Shown here: positions 27,278-35,008 of the stretch, piece by piece | Position numbering within the stretch: position 1 is the stretch's first letter | Layout: every line of letters starts with the position of its first letter | NCBI GenBank assembly: GCA_040882465.1 | Contig: JBBEBG010000026.1 | Coordinates: 131,974 to 195,973 of the forward strand | Direction: 5' to 3' | Length of the DNA: 64,000 bases | From: Gemmatimonadota bacterium | GTDB taxonomy: Bacteria > Gemmatimonadota > Gemmatimonadetes > Longimicrobiales > Gaopeijiaceae | Made by a program: the position numbers and the translations under genes | The notes under the pieces: model-generated | What the model saw: the letters and a program-made list of their open reading frames with translations, nothing else | Told to the model about the DNA's origin: nothing | Database searches by the model: none

Positions 27278-28336
27278 ATGCCATCTCTGGAGATCACGAA
27301 ACACGAGCTGACCCGCCTGCCCGCTGACGTCGCGACGGCCCTCGGCCTCCTTCGGCGAAGGTACCTTGCGGAGCACTGGCCGGAGCGGTCGCTGCCGGGC
27401 GTCGAGGCCTCCGCCATTCGATTTGAAAGGCTCTGGTGCCACGGCGCGGGCGCCGTCTGGATTGCGCATCATGCCGAGTGGGGTCCGGTCGCGTACCACC
27501 TGCTGGTCCCGAGGGGCAAGTCGGCATCCGCCGCCTGTGTCCTATGCGTGCTGCCCGAGGCCCGTGGGCGCGGCATCGCACGAGCACTCCTCCGTGAAGG
27601 ACATTCATTCTCGGCCGCGCACGGCATTGCCGAGATGGAGGCCGAGTCGAGCTCGCTCGTCCCGGAAGGAGACATGCTCCTGAAACGAATGGGAGCGGTC
27701 TCCCAGGGACGAGCCCACGTCTATGAAGGCCTCATCTCCGCGGTACGGGACGAGGTGGTCCGGGAGAGGAGTCGCCTCGACGAAACGCTCGGCGTTCGCC
27801 TCGAGATTCACCGGAAGGGCCATCCGGAGGACGATCTCGCGCAGCTGGTTCATCTGAAGGGATTCATATCGACCACATACGGTCACACTCCCCACGACCT
27901 ATCCGCCGCGACCGCCGCAGTTCGACGATCAGACGCTTTGCTCGCCGAGCGGGGAGGTAGCCGCCTCCTGGTCTTGGCCCGGGAACAGGAGTCGGGCCTC
28001 GTCGTCGGTTGCGCCGAGACGGTTTGGTGGACCGATGACCCGCTCGCCGTCTATACGTGGAACTTGGCCGTCCTCGAGCGGTGTCGCGGCCGGTCCCTCG
28101 CAGGAGCGCTGAACGCCGCGCTCCTTCTCGAGGTTCCGAGAACCTTCCCCGCGGTCGAGTCCATTCGACTCCGGCTGCATGAATCGGCCCATGGGCTGCA
28201 GGCCAGATGCCGAAGGCTGGGATTCAACCTGCACCACACCGAAGGGTTGTGGACCGTGCCCGAGGGGAGCCTCGCGGATTACCTGCATGGACACCGGAAT
28301 CCGAACGACGACGATCGGGGGAGCCATGTGGGGTGA
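27278..28336 (+). CDS. Tandem GNAT-family acetyltransferase
   Basis: 352 residues holding two GNAT domains in the mycothiol-synthase style. The first has a clear motif A (VLPEARGRGIARALLREG, about residues 88-105). The second, from about residue 170, has a weaker motif A (VLERCRGRSLAGALNAALL). Acetyl-CoA is the expected donor. It is convergent with the lasso cyclase gene, 17 bases between stops, and divergent from the ADOP permease. Because it abuts a lasso locus whose core peptide has two Lys, a tailoring role (Lys acetylation is known for albusnodin) is possible but unproven. Confidence 0.75.
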   Translation: MPSLEITKHELTRLPADVATALGLLRRRYLAEHWPERSLPGVEASAIRFERLWCHGAGAVWIAHHAEWGPVAYHLLVPRGKSASAACVLCVLPEARGRGIARALLREGHSFSAAHGIAEMEAESSSLVPEGDMLLKRMGAVSQGRAHVYEGLISAVRDEVVRERSRLDETLGVRLEIHRKGHPEDDLAQLVHLKGFISTTYGHTPHDLSAATAAVRRSDALLAERGGSRLLVLAREQESGLVVGCAETVWWTDDPLAVYTWNLAVLERCRGRSLAGALNAALLLEVPRTFPAVESIRLRLHESAHGLQARCRRLGFNLHHTEGLWTVPEGSLADYLHGHRNPNDDDRGSHVG

Positions 28337-28353
28337 GGCCCAATTCTGCGCCG

Positions 28354-30177
28354 TCACGTTCGCGAGCCGGGGTCCCATTTTCCGGATCTTACGGCGAGCC
28401 ATGTTTCGAGGCTCAGGAGCGGGAGCAGGGGCCACATCGGGGTCGGCACTCCCAGTCTCGCGGCATCCACCAGATCTCGAAACTTCTCTCCGTCGACGAT
28501 CCCGTAGTCCGCGAGCACGGGCTCCTTCAGCATCCTGTCAAGCGCGGCCTTCCGGGCGCTCAGCGCCCAGATGATCCCTCGATCCGCGGAATCGTTGGTC
28601 ATGCGGTGACGGACCACCGGCGGGAGTCGGTCGTGCATGGCATGCCGCAGAAGCCCCTTCGGCTCACCACCGCCGAAATCGTCCTCGGAGGGCAAGGAAA
28701 GCACGAACTCCACGAGTGGCTGGTATAGGAACGGATGTCGGCGTTCCAGATAGTCCGTGTACGGCTGCACCTCCAAGGCGGACCGCATCGAAACGAGTGA
28801 TCGCCTGATGTGATCGCCCCGGTGGCCCACTTTCCTCCAGCTCCCCCATCCTCGCATGCGTGCGGACATGACGTTTCGCGCACGCTCGCGAAGGCCTGGC
28901 GCAATCCAATCCGGAATTGACTTCGGCGAGCGATGGGCCCCGAGGATGGGAGCCAACCCGCTGGACCACAGATGCCGCCAGAACGACGTGTCCGTTTGGC
29001 GAGCGATGCCGTAAGCGGTCCGGAGCGCGGTCGGGAGTCTCCCTGAGACGATCTGATCGGCGATTCGCTTTCGAGAAACTCCCAGGTACTGGTCCGCGCC
29101 GTACCCGCCGAGAATCACCTCGCCACCACCCGCCCGCACCAGCTCCCGGGCCGCCCGATCGCTTGCCCAAAAGGCGTAGTGATACCATGGTTCGTCCGAC
29201 TTCGGCGGAGGATGTCCGTCGGCTTGCCACGGACGGAAGTTGAGGAACTCCCGGTGCTTCAAGCCGCACCTCTGCACGACACCCTCGAAGTACGGGCGCT
29301 GATCCTCTCGATCCAACTCGTCCACGAGGGTATACCCGCCGCCCAGTCGGATCGGGGTCTTGCCGCACTCGAAGAGGTGCTGCGCGGTGACCACGATGGA
29401 TGAAGAATCGAGCCCGCCCGAAACTTCCGCCCAGACTCCCTCCCCCCTGCCGAGGTGTGCCAGCACCGCTCGGTCGAACAGCGCCCGGAACGTCTCGATC
29501 GCTTCCGCTTGCCCCACGGTCTTCCGGGGACGGACGGACCACAGGCTACGAAATACCCTCTCCGAGGAGGCACCGTCGCGGTATTGAAGAATGAATCCGG
29601 GCTTTATCGGAGAGATGCCCTTCCAGATCGTTCGGGTTGGCTCGGGCGGAAAGCTGGACAGCAGATAGTCGGCCACGTAGTCCCGATCGATCCTATCGTC
29701 CGTGCGAAGCGTCTCTAGGTGGGACGAAACGGCGATCCCCCACTCGCCCTCGGATACGAAGATTCGATTGAGCCCAAGCCAGTCCCGTGCCGCCCAGAGC
29801 GTCCCTGACTCGGCGTCCCACAGTACGAACGCGAAGGATCCGGAGAGTTCCGCGAACGACTCCGGGCCCTCGGACGCGAAAAGCCGAAGGGCCAGCTCGA
29901 GGTCCACACCCCCCCCGGAGGAGTCCGGAGCGTCGGTGCGCTTCGCGAGCTCCTCCCGGTTGTCGAGGGACGCTTGTCCCACACAAGAGAGATGTCGGAA
30001 TTCCGCCGTGGCCACCCGGCGACCGGTCGGCCCACCGGCGGTGGCTAGAAGAAAGGTGGATCGGCGAAGGACGGTCGGCTCGTACCCGCAGATCTGCCCC
30101 AGCCGGCCCGTGAGCGCTCGAAACCTCTCCTCGTGCGCCGTCCCGAGACCGGCCACTGCTACGAAGCTGTCGGTCAC
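28354..30177 (-). CDS. Lasso peptide cyclase (asparagine-synthetase-like, protein C)
   Basis: 607 residues from the GTG at 30177, which overlaps the B2 stop as GTGA; a longer frame to 30213 is less likely. It has an N-terminal glutaminase-like fold without the usual Cys2, and a C-terminal asparagine-synthase domain with the PP-loop SGGLDSS (residues 253-259) that binds ATP. In lasso pathways this enzyme adenylates the side-chain carboxylate of the core Asp/Glu and joins it to the N-terminal amine, closing the ring. Other features: VILGGYGADQYLG and QPYTDYLERRHPFLYQPLVE. Third gene of the B1-B2-C operon. Confidence 0.92.
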   Translation of the reverse strand: MTDSFVAVAGLGTAHEERFRALTGRLGQICGYEPTVLRRSTFLLATAGGPTGRRVATAEFRHLSCVGQASLDNREELAKRTDAPDSSGGGVDLELALRLFASEGPESFAELSGSFAFVLWDAESGTLWAARDWLGLNRIFVSEGEWGIAVSSHLETLRTDDRIDRDYVADYLLSSFPPEPTRTIWKGISPIKPGFILQYRDGASSERVFRSLWSVRPRKTVGQAEAIETFRALFDRAVLAHLGRGEGVWAEVSGGLDSSSIVVTAQHLFECGKTPIRLGGGYTLVDELDREDQRPYFEGVVQRCGLKHREFLNFRPWQADGHPPPKSDEPWYHYAFWASDRAARELVRAGGGEVILGGYGADQYLGVSRKRIADQIVSGRLPTALRTAYGIARQTDTSFWRHLWSSGLAPILGAHRSPKSIPDWIAPGLRERARNVMSARMRGWGSWRKVGHRGDHIRRSLVSMRSALEVQPYTDYLERRHPFLYQPLVEFVLSLPSEDDFGGGEPKGLLRHAMHDRLPPVVRHRMTNDSADRGIIWALSARKAALDRMLKEPVLADYGIVDGEKFRDLVDAARLGVPTPMWPLLPLLSLETWLAVRSGKWDPGSRT

Positions 30178-30584
30178 AAATCCAGGTTGAAGGTTGGAAG
30201 CCCGGTCGCCCACACATCTCCCGTGTTCAACCGCTCACCGGCGACTTCGACCCATGCATGAGCGTAAAAGGGAAACGGTTGCACGCCAATCTTGATCTCG
30301 GCGGGCACCCGCATCCATCGCAACATCAGACCCATGGACAACGACCGTTCCAGGCAGCCGGCTCTCCCGGGAAACAGGGCCGCGGCACTCGAAATCGACT
30401 CCTCGATGGCCCGCACTCTCTCATCGTGAGCCGAAGCGGCATCGCCAGAGCTGGAACGGACTTTGGCCAGTTTTCGATAGACGCCGAGCGTCCTACCGAA
30501 CCCCAACGTCTTGAGGCTCAGGCGAAAGAAGAGGATCGTGAGACCCGACGTGAGGATTCGGAGGCTCCGTCGAAGGTTAGGCAC
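30174..30584 (-). CDS. Lasso peptide leader protease (B2, transglutaminase-like)
   Basis: 136 residues from a GTG at 30584, overlapping the B1 gene by 8 bases and the cyclase gene by 4. The catalytic triad of the lasso B2 family is present: Cys77 (GRAGCLERSL), His109 (FYAHAWVEV) and Asp123 (LNTGDVW). The N-terminal part is helical and basic. B2 removes the leader peptide after the penultimate-Thr residue so the new N-terminus can be cyclised. Split B1/B2 proteins are typical of Gram-positive-type loci; the order B1-B2-C here is uncommon. Confidence 0.92.
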   Translation of the reverse strand: MPNLRRSLRILTSGLTILFFRLSLKTLGFGRTLGVYRKLAKVRSSSGDAASAHDERVRAIEESISSAAALFPGRAGCLERSLSMGLMLRWMRVPAEIKIGVQPFPFYAHAWVEVAGERLNTGDVWATGLPTFNLDL

Positions 30585-30861
30585 GGGACCGAACGAGCTG
30601 GTTGTCCACGAGGTGCCTGAGGAACTTCAGGATGTCCTCTTCCAGCTGCTCACGGCCGATCTGGTAGTCCGCCGTGAGTTCCTCAAGGAGCTCCGACGAG
30701 TCCGCTTCCGAAGGACGATCGGCGGCCTGGATCGCCGCCCAAACCCGCGCCCCCACCGCGTTTAGTCCGAAGTACTCCCCCCGAGTCGAGTGCAGCAGGA
30801 CCGCGCGCCCCTCCTCCAACACACAGTACACGCCCGGGGCCGGCCTCAGGGAGCCGATCAT
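30577..30861 (-). CDS. Lasso peptide RRE protein (B1, PqqD-like)
   Basis: 94 residues from the ATG at 30861. The fold is that of PqqD/RiPP-recognition elements: the N-terminal beta strands (VYCVLEEGRAVLLHSTRGEYFGLN), a helix (AVGARVWAAIQAADRP), and the C-terminal helix pair (EEDILKFLRHLVDNQLV). It binds the YxxPxLxxxG part of the precursor leader and presents it to B2. The frame extends upstream to 31104 without homology. First gene of the B1-B2-C unit, with a good promoter candidate 77 bases upstream of the ATG. Confidence 0.9.
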   Translation of the reverse strand: MIGSLRPAPGVYCVLEEGRAVLLHSTRGEYFGLNAVGARVWAAIQAADRPSEADSSELLEELTADYQIGREQLEEDILKFLRHLVDNQLVRSRA

Positions 30862-31229
30862 GTCCGTGCAGCGTGGGCCCTGCGGAGGAATGGGATGCCG
30901 ATGCCTTGCTCGGAGGACACGTTGGATGGAGGAGGCAACGGTATTTCGTGCCCGAAGTCGTGTCAAGAAAGCGAGAAACGACGCGCCGGGCGAAGGCCGA
31001 AGGTTCTCGGACTCGACGGCCGGCCAAACGCCGCCCCCTACCTTAGCGTCCTGTCCGGCGAAGTCCGCAATGATCGGGCGCCAGTCCTTCACGGGCAGAC
31101 CCATCTAACCCTGGTTCCGGAGAGCGGATCGTAACAAGACCCTGGACCTTTGCCTACCAGAAGATTTAGCTTGAATCCTTTCGGGTGAGTTTGACCCACG
31201 AACCTGACGAGACTCCGGGGGACCCTGGA
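30862..31229. other. Divergent intergenic region between lasso B1 and the TPR gene
   Basis: 368 bases without a convincing gene (an upstream extension of the B1 frame is open but shows no motif). It contains the B1 promoter candidate at 30938-30966. On the plus strand the TPR gene starts at 31230, or at the GTG at 31185 if the longer frame is used. No hairpin or riboswitch is obvious. Confidence 0.5.
30938..30966 (-). promoter_or_regulatory. Candidate promoter of the lasso B1-B2-C operon
   Basis: On the minus strand a perfect TTGACA (30966-30961), a 17-base spacer and TACCGT (30943-30938) lie 77 bases upstream of the B1 ATG. The -10 box is weak by consensus, but the spacing is ideal and the arrangement repeats that in front of the HU gene. 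Confidence 0.45.
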
Positions 31230-32543
31230 ATGAAGATGTCCGAGACGACCGTGGCTGGCACGGCCACGAAGCGACGTTGGAGAATACCCCCACCGCTCCT
31301 TCAGGACGGGGGGGCTCCGGGCCCCGAGGGACTGACGATCCTGAGCGAGTTCCGGAGCGAGTTGGGCGCGGTCCTGTGGAAATCGCTCCGCACAGTCGTC
31401 CTGTGGGCCGAAGCGGATCCCGCTTCGCGGCGGAATCTGTTCGACGAAAGGGCCGCGGACCGACGCCAGTTGGAAATTCTTGCGGTCGCGCCGGACGACG
31501 AGCGCGCGCCGAGGGCCGCGCTCGAGGATCTTCTCTGCGTACTGGCGCAGCCCGAGCGCGCCGACCCCGAGTTTGTCGGGGTGGTGTGTTCGCGAATCGC
31601 TGCGTGGGCCGAGGGGATGGGGGCCCGTAGGACCCAACTCGAGTTTCAACAGGCAGCGGCGCTTTCCTGCCCGGCCAATCCCTGGTTCGCTCTGGCGGTG
31701 GGAAACGGGTCCCGAGATCTCGCACAGTATTCCCGCGCCGAGGCCTGGTACTTCCGCGCGGTCGGGCTCGCCCGTCAGGGGAGCGACTGGGAAGCATATG
31801 TGAAGGCTTACCTGAATAACGGAATCATGATGTTCCGGCGCGGCGCCCTTCCGGCCGCCCGCCGGAGTTACCTGAAGGCGTTGCGTCGCTCGAGGCGCCA
31901 AGGGCTTCGTGAGGGCGAAGCGAAGGCACTGCACGACCTCTTCGTTCTCGAGGCCCGGGGCACGAATTGGAATCGGGCCCACTCCTGGGCGCAGTTGGCT
32001 CTGGAGGCTCACGGCCCCGGCCATGCACAATTGCCTCGGCTCGCCCACGATATCGCATACTTTTGGTTGGAGCAGGGTGTTTGTGCCCACGCCCTGTGCG
32101 TGTTCATGGAGACGCTCGGTCAGGTCAATGCGGGAGAGCGACCGACGGTCCTGGGGTCACTCGCGCGCGCGGCTGCCGGGAACCGCGACCTGGCCGCCTA
32201 CCGCTGGGCGAGGCAGGAGTTGCTGCGCTACGAGCCGGGACCCGGAATGGCCGAGGCGTGGGTGGATATGGCCCGGGCGGCGCTCGCGTTGAGCCACCGA
32301 GACGAGGCCCTGGAGGCCGCGCACCTCGCCGAAACCGTTGCTCGGTCGCGGCGGGAGGGCCAGATGCGCTTCCTCGCGGAGTCCGTCATGAACGAGATCG
32401 AGGGAGAGCGGAGGGCGGCCGCCGAACGCCCCGCCCCCGAAATGCCGGCTTTCCACCTCGGCACGAGCGATGAGCTCGCCCGGAAGCTGATCAGAACGCT
32501 CCAGCTCGCGCCCGCCCGGCAATCGGTCGCTGCAGGAGCCTGA
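31230..32543 (+). CDS. TPR-repeat protein within the lasso locus
   Basis: 437 residues from the ATG at 31230 (GTG at 31185 would add 15). After a ~60-residue start that has LTILSEFRSELGAVLWKSL, the protein is a chain of helical pairs of TPR type: AEAWYFRAVGLARQGSDW, AARRSYLKALRRSRRQGL, AHSWAQLALEA, ALCVFMETLGQ and LAAYRWARQELLRYEP. No catalytic or DNA-binding motif is seen. It lies on the opposite strand between the lasso precursor and its B/C enzymes, ends at a hairpin shared with the precursor, and so is probably part of the locus as a scaffold, immunity or regulatory protein. Inference only. Confidence 0.65.
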   Translation: MKMSETTVAGTATKRRWRIPPPLLQDGGAPGPEGLTILSEFRSELGAVLWKSLRTVVLWAEADPASRRNLFDERAADRRQLEILAVAPDDERAPRAALEDLLCVLAQPERADPEFVGVVCSRIAAWAEGMGARRTQLEFQQAAALSCPANPWFALAVGNGSRDLAQYSRAEAWYFRAVGLARQGSDWEAYVKAYLNNGIMMFRRGALPAARRSYLKALRRSRRQGLREGEAKALHDLFVLEARGTNWNRAHSWAQLALEAHGPGHAQLPRLAHDIAYFWLEQGVCAHALCVFMETLGQVNAGERPTVLGSLARAAAGNRDLAAYRWARQELLRYEPGPGMAEAWVDMARAALALSHRDEALEAAHLAETVARSRREGQMRFLAESVMNEIEGERRAAAERPAPEMPAFHLGTSDELARKLIRTLQLAPARQSVAAGA

Positions 32544-32557
32544 GGCCTTTAAGTGTG

Positions 32558-32593
32558 AGAGGAGGCCAGCCTATTGCTGGGCTGGCCTCCTCT
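32558..32593. terminator. Perfect hairpin between the TPR gene and the lasso precursor gene
   Basis: A perfect 13-bp inverted repeat (arms 32558-32570 and 32581-32593, 10-base loop) lies 15 bases after the TPR stop and 25 bases after the precursor stop on the other strand. On the plus strand it is followed by TTCCTCC, so it serves the TPR gene best; on the minus strand it can stop transcription after the precursor or protect its short mRNA. Confidence 0.75.
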
Positions 32594-32617
32594 TTCCTCC
32601 CAGTCAGCGAAATGGCG

Positions 32618-32794
32618 TCAACCACCGGATCCCAAGTATCCGGCAATCGCCTTCTTCTCGGCGAAGGATCCGTCATCACCCATTGTCCGCTCGACCGCGT
32701 CGCCGAAGCTCACGAGTCTGGGCGGCTCGTACGACAGTGCCGGAATCTCAGCGTCCAGCGGGCGGGTCGACTTTTCCTGGAATCCCTCGATCAT
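32618..32794 (-). CDS. Lasso peptide precursor (protein A)
   Basis: 58 residues from the ATG at 32794, with the strong ribosome site GGAGGTGA just upstream; the frame open to 32863 is a shadow. The leader (residues 1-38) has the RRE-binding motif YxxPxLxxxG (Tyr22, Pro25, Leu27, Gly31: YEPPRLVSFG) and Thr37 at the penultimate leader position. The predicted core is residues 39-58, GDDGSFAEKKAIAGYLGSGG. Gly1 and Glu8 suit an 8-residue macrolactam; Asp2 and Asp3 are too close. The tail has one bulky pair, Tyr15-Leu16, as likely plug residues, and two Lys (9, 10). It lies 1.7 kb from B1, split off by the TPR gene. Confidence 0.9.
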   Translation of the reverse strand: MIEGFQEKSTRPLDAEIPALSYEPPRLVSFGDAVERTMGDDGSFAEKKAIAGYLGSGG

Positions 32795-32936
32795 GCTCAC
32801 CTCCGAATGGAAGAAGCCACCGAAACTGGGGTAGGTTGATGGCTGACGAACGACGACACACATATGGAATGTTGATCCGGAAGCCGGTCCGGACCCACCC
32901 CGATTCCGTTAGAATCATGACTGATTCCACCGATTT
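32795..32936. promoter_or_regulatory. Divergent regulatory region: lasso precursor / AraC-type regulator
   Basis: 142 bases separate the start codons. It contains a perfect 10-bp palindrome GGTCCGGACC (32886-32895) and an inverted repeat GATTC-N5-GAATC (32902-32916) followed by another GATTC copy (32923), all near the regulator start. These could be operators. I see no good -35/-10 pair for either gene. Confidence 0.35.
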
Positions 32937-33755
32937 ATGAACACGGCCCCCCGCCCCCTCTTCCTCCTCCACCATGACCGAGTGCTCCTCGAGCGCCTCG
33001 CGCGCGCGGCGCACTCCCGATTCAGGCTCTCCCCCGTGGAGAGCTGGGACTCCCTTCGTGCAGGTGTCGCCGAGGCTCCCCCGGCCGCCCTCATCCTGGT
33101 CGACCCCTTCTTCGGTCAGACGAATGGTCATGGGCCGGCCCCCCAATTGCACGACCTTCTGACCTCCTTTCCCTCCTCGACCGTGATCGCGGCGATGGAC
33201 TCCTCGCCCGCGAGGTACCGGGACATCTGGCTCCTGGGGGAATGGGGGATCGCAGAGATCCTTCAGACGGAAGAAGACCGGAGTCAGCTCGCCCTGACCC
33301 GCCGATTGCTCCAGGCGCGTGCGCAACCGCTCCGAAAGCTCCTCTCCCACGAGTCCGGGATCCCCTTCACGGGTCGGGCCCGGGCCCTCATGGATGCCGC
33401 CGTCGAGACGGTCATGACCGGGGGCCATCCTAAGCACCTGGCGCGCTCCCTGGGGTTTTCGCCATCCACACTGCTCCGCTGGTGCGAGCGTTCCCAGCTC
33501 CCCAGCCCGAGACGACTTCTGCTCTGGCTAAGGGTTCTTTTTGCCTCGGCGCTCCTCGACGATCCAGGCCATACGGTGTTCAGCGTGGGACTCGCGTGCG
33601 GCTATTCCGGCGATCAGGCGCTCCGGCGCGCGATCCACTCCGTCCTTCCCCACACCCCGACCCGGCTTCGGGAGCTCGGAGCCTTTGAGACTGCCTCAGC
33701 GGCCTTCTTTCGGGAGCTCCAGGGCCTTCGGGATGACGGGGCCGAGAAGAGATAG
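32937..33755 (+). CDS. AraC-type HTH regulator with degenerate receiver-like N-terminus
   Basis: 272 residues. The first ~125 resemble a response-regulator receiver fold (PLFLLHHDRVLLERL, then AALILVDPFFG with an Asp at the phosphorylation position, VIAAMDSSPARYRDI) but lack the usual DD pair and the conserved Lys. The C-terminal ~110 form two helix-turn-helix units of AraC type (HLARSLGFSPSTLLRWCERSQ and HTVFSVGLACGYSGDQALRRA). It is divergent from the lasso precursor gene and 6 bases before the hybrid kinase gene, so it is the likely local regulator of the precursor. Confidence 0.7.
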   Translation: MNTAPRPLFLLHHDRVLLERLARAAHSRFRLSPVESWDSLRAGVAEAPPAALILVDPFFGQTNGHGPAPQLHDLLTSFPSSTVIAAMDSSPARYRDIWLLGEWGIAEILQTEEDRSQLALTRRLLQARAQPLRKLLSHESGIPFTGRARALMDAAVETVMTGGHPKHLARSLGFSPSTLLRWCERSQLPSPRRLLLWLRVLFASALLDDPGHTVFSVGLACGYSGDQALRRAIHSVLPHTPTRLRELGAFETASAAFFRELQGLRDDGAEKR

Positions 33756-33761
33756 GCAAGG

Positions 33762-34934
33762 ATGAGGCCAATCGAGGCGCAGGGCGCACCGGGATCGGCG
33801 GGGATGAACCGTGACGAGCGGCTCCACCGGCTCGGCCGGGTGACCGGTGAGCTTCTCCACGATCTGGCCGGCTCGCTCGCCGTCCTCTCCGGAAGAGTGT
33901 CCCTGGCGCGCGCCGAGGCCAGTCTGGGTCGACTGGCCACGGACGAGCTCGCCCGGATCGGCGCGGACGCCGATGAGCTCCGGGCGATGGTATTGGACGT
34001 TCTCGGAGAGGTCCGGGGCGTTCGCACCCCGGCGGAGGTCACCTTCCCGGTTCGTTCGACATTGGACGGCGTCGTAAACCGATGGCTCATTGGAGCACCC
34101 CAGGTCTCCGTTTCTTTACGGTCCTCCCTTCCCGCGAACGCCGAGATCTCGGGACCCCGCACCTTTTTCGTGCGCGCTCTCGGCAATCTTCTCCGCAACG
34201 CCGCGCGCCACGCCCATGGGGAGATCCGGATCGCGGCGATGCCGGTGGGCGGGGGAGACTGGGTCGAGATCGAAGTGGAGGACGATGGAGACGGCGTTCC
34301 CGAAGACCTTCGGAGCCTCATCTTCGAGCCTTTTCTTACCGGAACGGAGCTCGGAACCGGACTGGGCCTCTCCTTCGCCCGGTGGGGGATCGAGCGCCTC
34401 GGCGGCTCGCTCGAGCTGAACGCCGCGAAGTCGCGTCTGGGCGGGGCGTCCTTCCGCGTGTCGCTCCCTCTTTCCACCATCGGCGCGCGCGCGCGCGGCC
34501 CGGCGTCGGCGGCGCCGGACCGTCCGACCCAGGGTCCCGCGCCCCTGAGGGGATTCCGGATCGCGGTCGTAGACGACGATGAAGCGGTGCGGACCACCTT
34601 CACCCGACTCCTCGAACGCTCCGGGGCGGAGACGGAGGGGATGGATCCGACGCGCTGGGACTCGTTGGAGGCGGGCATGGACGCCCTTGCCGCCTTCGCC
34701 CCGAACGTGATCCTCCTCGACCTCACCCTGGGACCGTATTCGGGGCCCGACCTGGCCCGCATCATGCGGGAACGTGCTTCCCGGCTCTTCCAACGGGTGA
34801 TTTATTTCACTGGCGGCGCCGATCCGGGCCCCATGGACCGTCCGACCGTGAGCAAGCTCCTTCCCTGGGAAGTGATCTTGGACCGTCTCCGTCGCGTGGC
34901 CCTCGCCGCGGAAGGGCGCGATCGTCGCGGTTGA
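33762..34934 (+). CDS. Soluble hybrid histidine kinase with receiver domain
   Basis: 390 residues. No membrane segment. An H-box-like helix (GELLHDLAGSLAVLSGRVSL, His34) is followed by a HATPase_c domain (N box NLLRNAARHAHGE, G1 VEDDGDGVPEDL, G2 GTGLGLSFARWGIE) and a C-terminal receiver (RIAVVDDDEAVRTTF with the acidic pair; VILLDLTLG with the phospho-Asp; the Lys is in TVSKLLPWE). It starts 6 bases after the AraC-type regulator stop, so the two form an operon. The signal input is unknown; no sensor domain is visible. Confidence 0.8.
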   Translation: MRPIEAQGAPGSAGMNRDERLHRLGRVTGELLHDLAGSLAVLSGRVSLARAEASLGRLATDELARIGADADELRAMVLDVLGEVRGVRTPAEVTFPVRSTLDGVVNRWLIGAPQVSVSLRSSLPANAEISGPRTFFVRALGNLLRNAARHAHGEIRIAAMPVGGGDWVEIEVEDDGDGVPEDLRSLIFEPFLTGTELGTGLGLSFARWGIERLGGSLELNAAKSRLGGASFRVSLPLSTIGARARGPASAAPDRPTQGPAPLRGFRIAVVDDDEAVRTTFTRLLERSGAETEGMDPTRWDSLEAGMDALAAFAPNVILLDLTLGPYSGPDLARIMRERASRLFQRVIYFTGGADPGPMDRPTVSKLLPWEVILDRLRRVALAAEGRDRRG

Positions 34935-34990
34935 CATCCCCCGCGTAAAGGGATGAGGATTACTCCGCCCGCAAAGCGGGCCGTTCCCCC
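34931..34990. other. Intergenic segment with TTGACA box and hairpin
   Basis: Between the hybrid kinase stop and lgt. It begins TTGACATCCCCCGCG, which contains a perfect -35 box and also resembles the right-end motif of IS200/IS605-type elements. A 6-bp GC stem with AAA loop (34967-34981) follows and may end the kinase transcript. No transposase is nearby. Confidence 0.3.
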
Positions 34991-35008
34991 CTCGAGAGAC
35001 GCGGTCGC

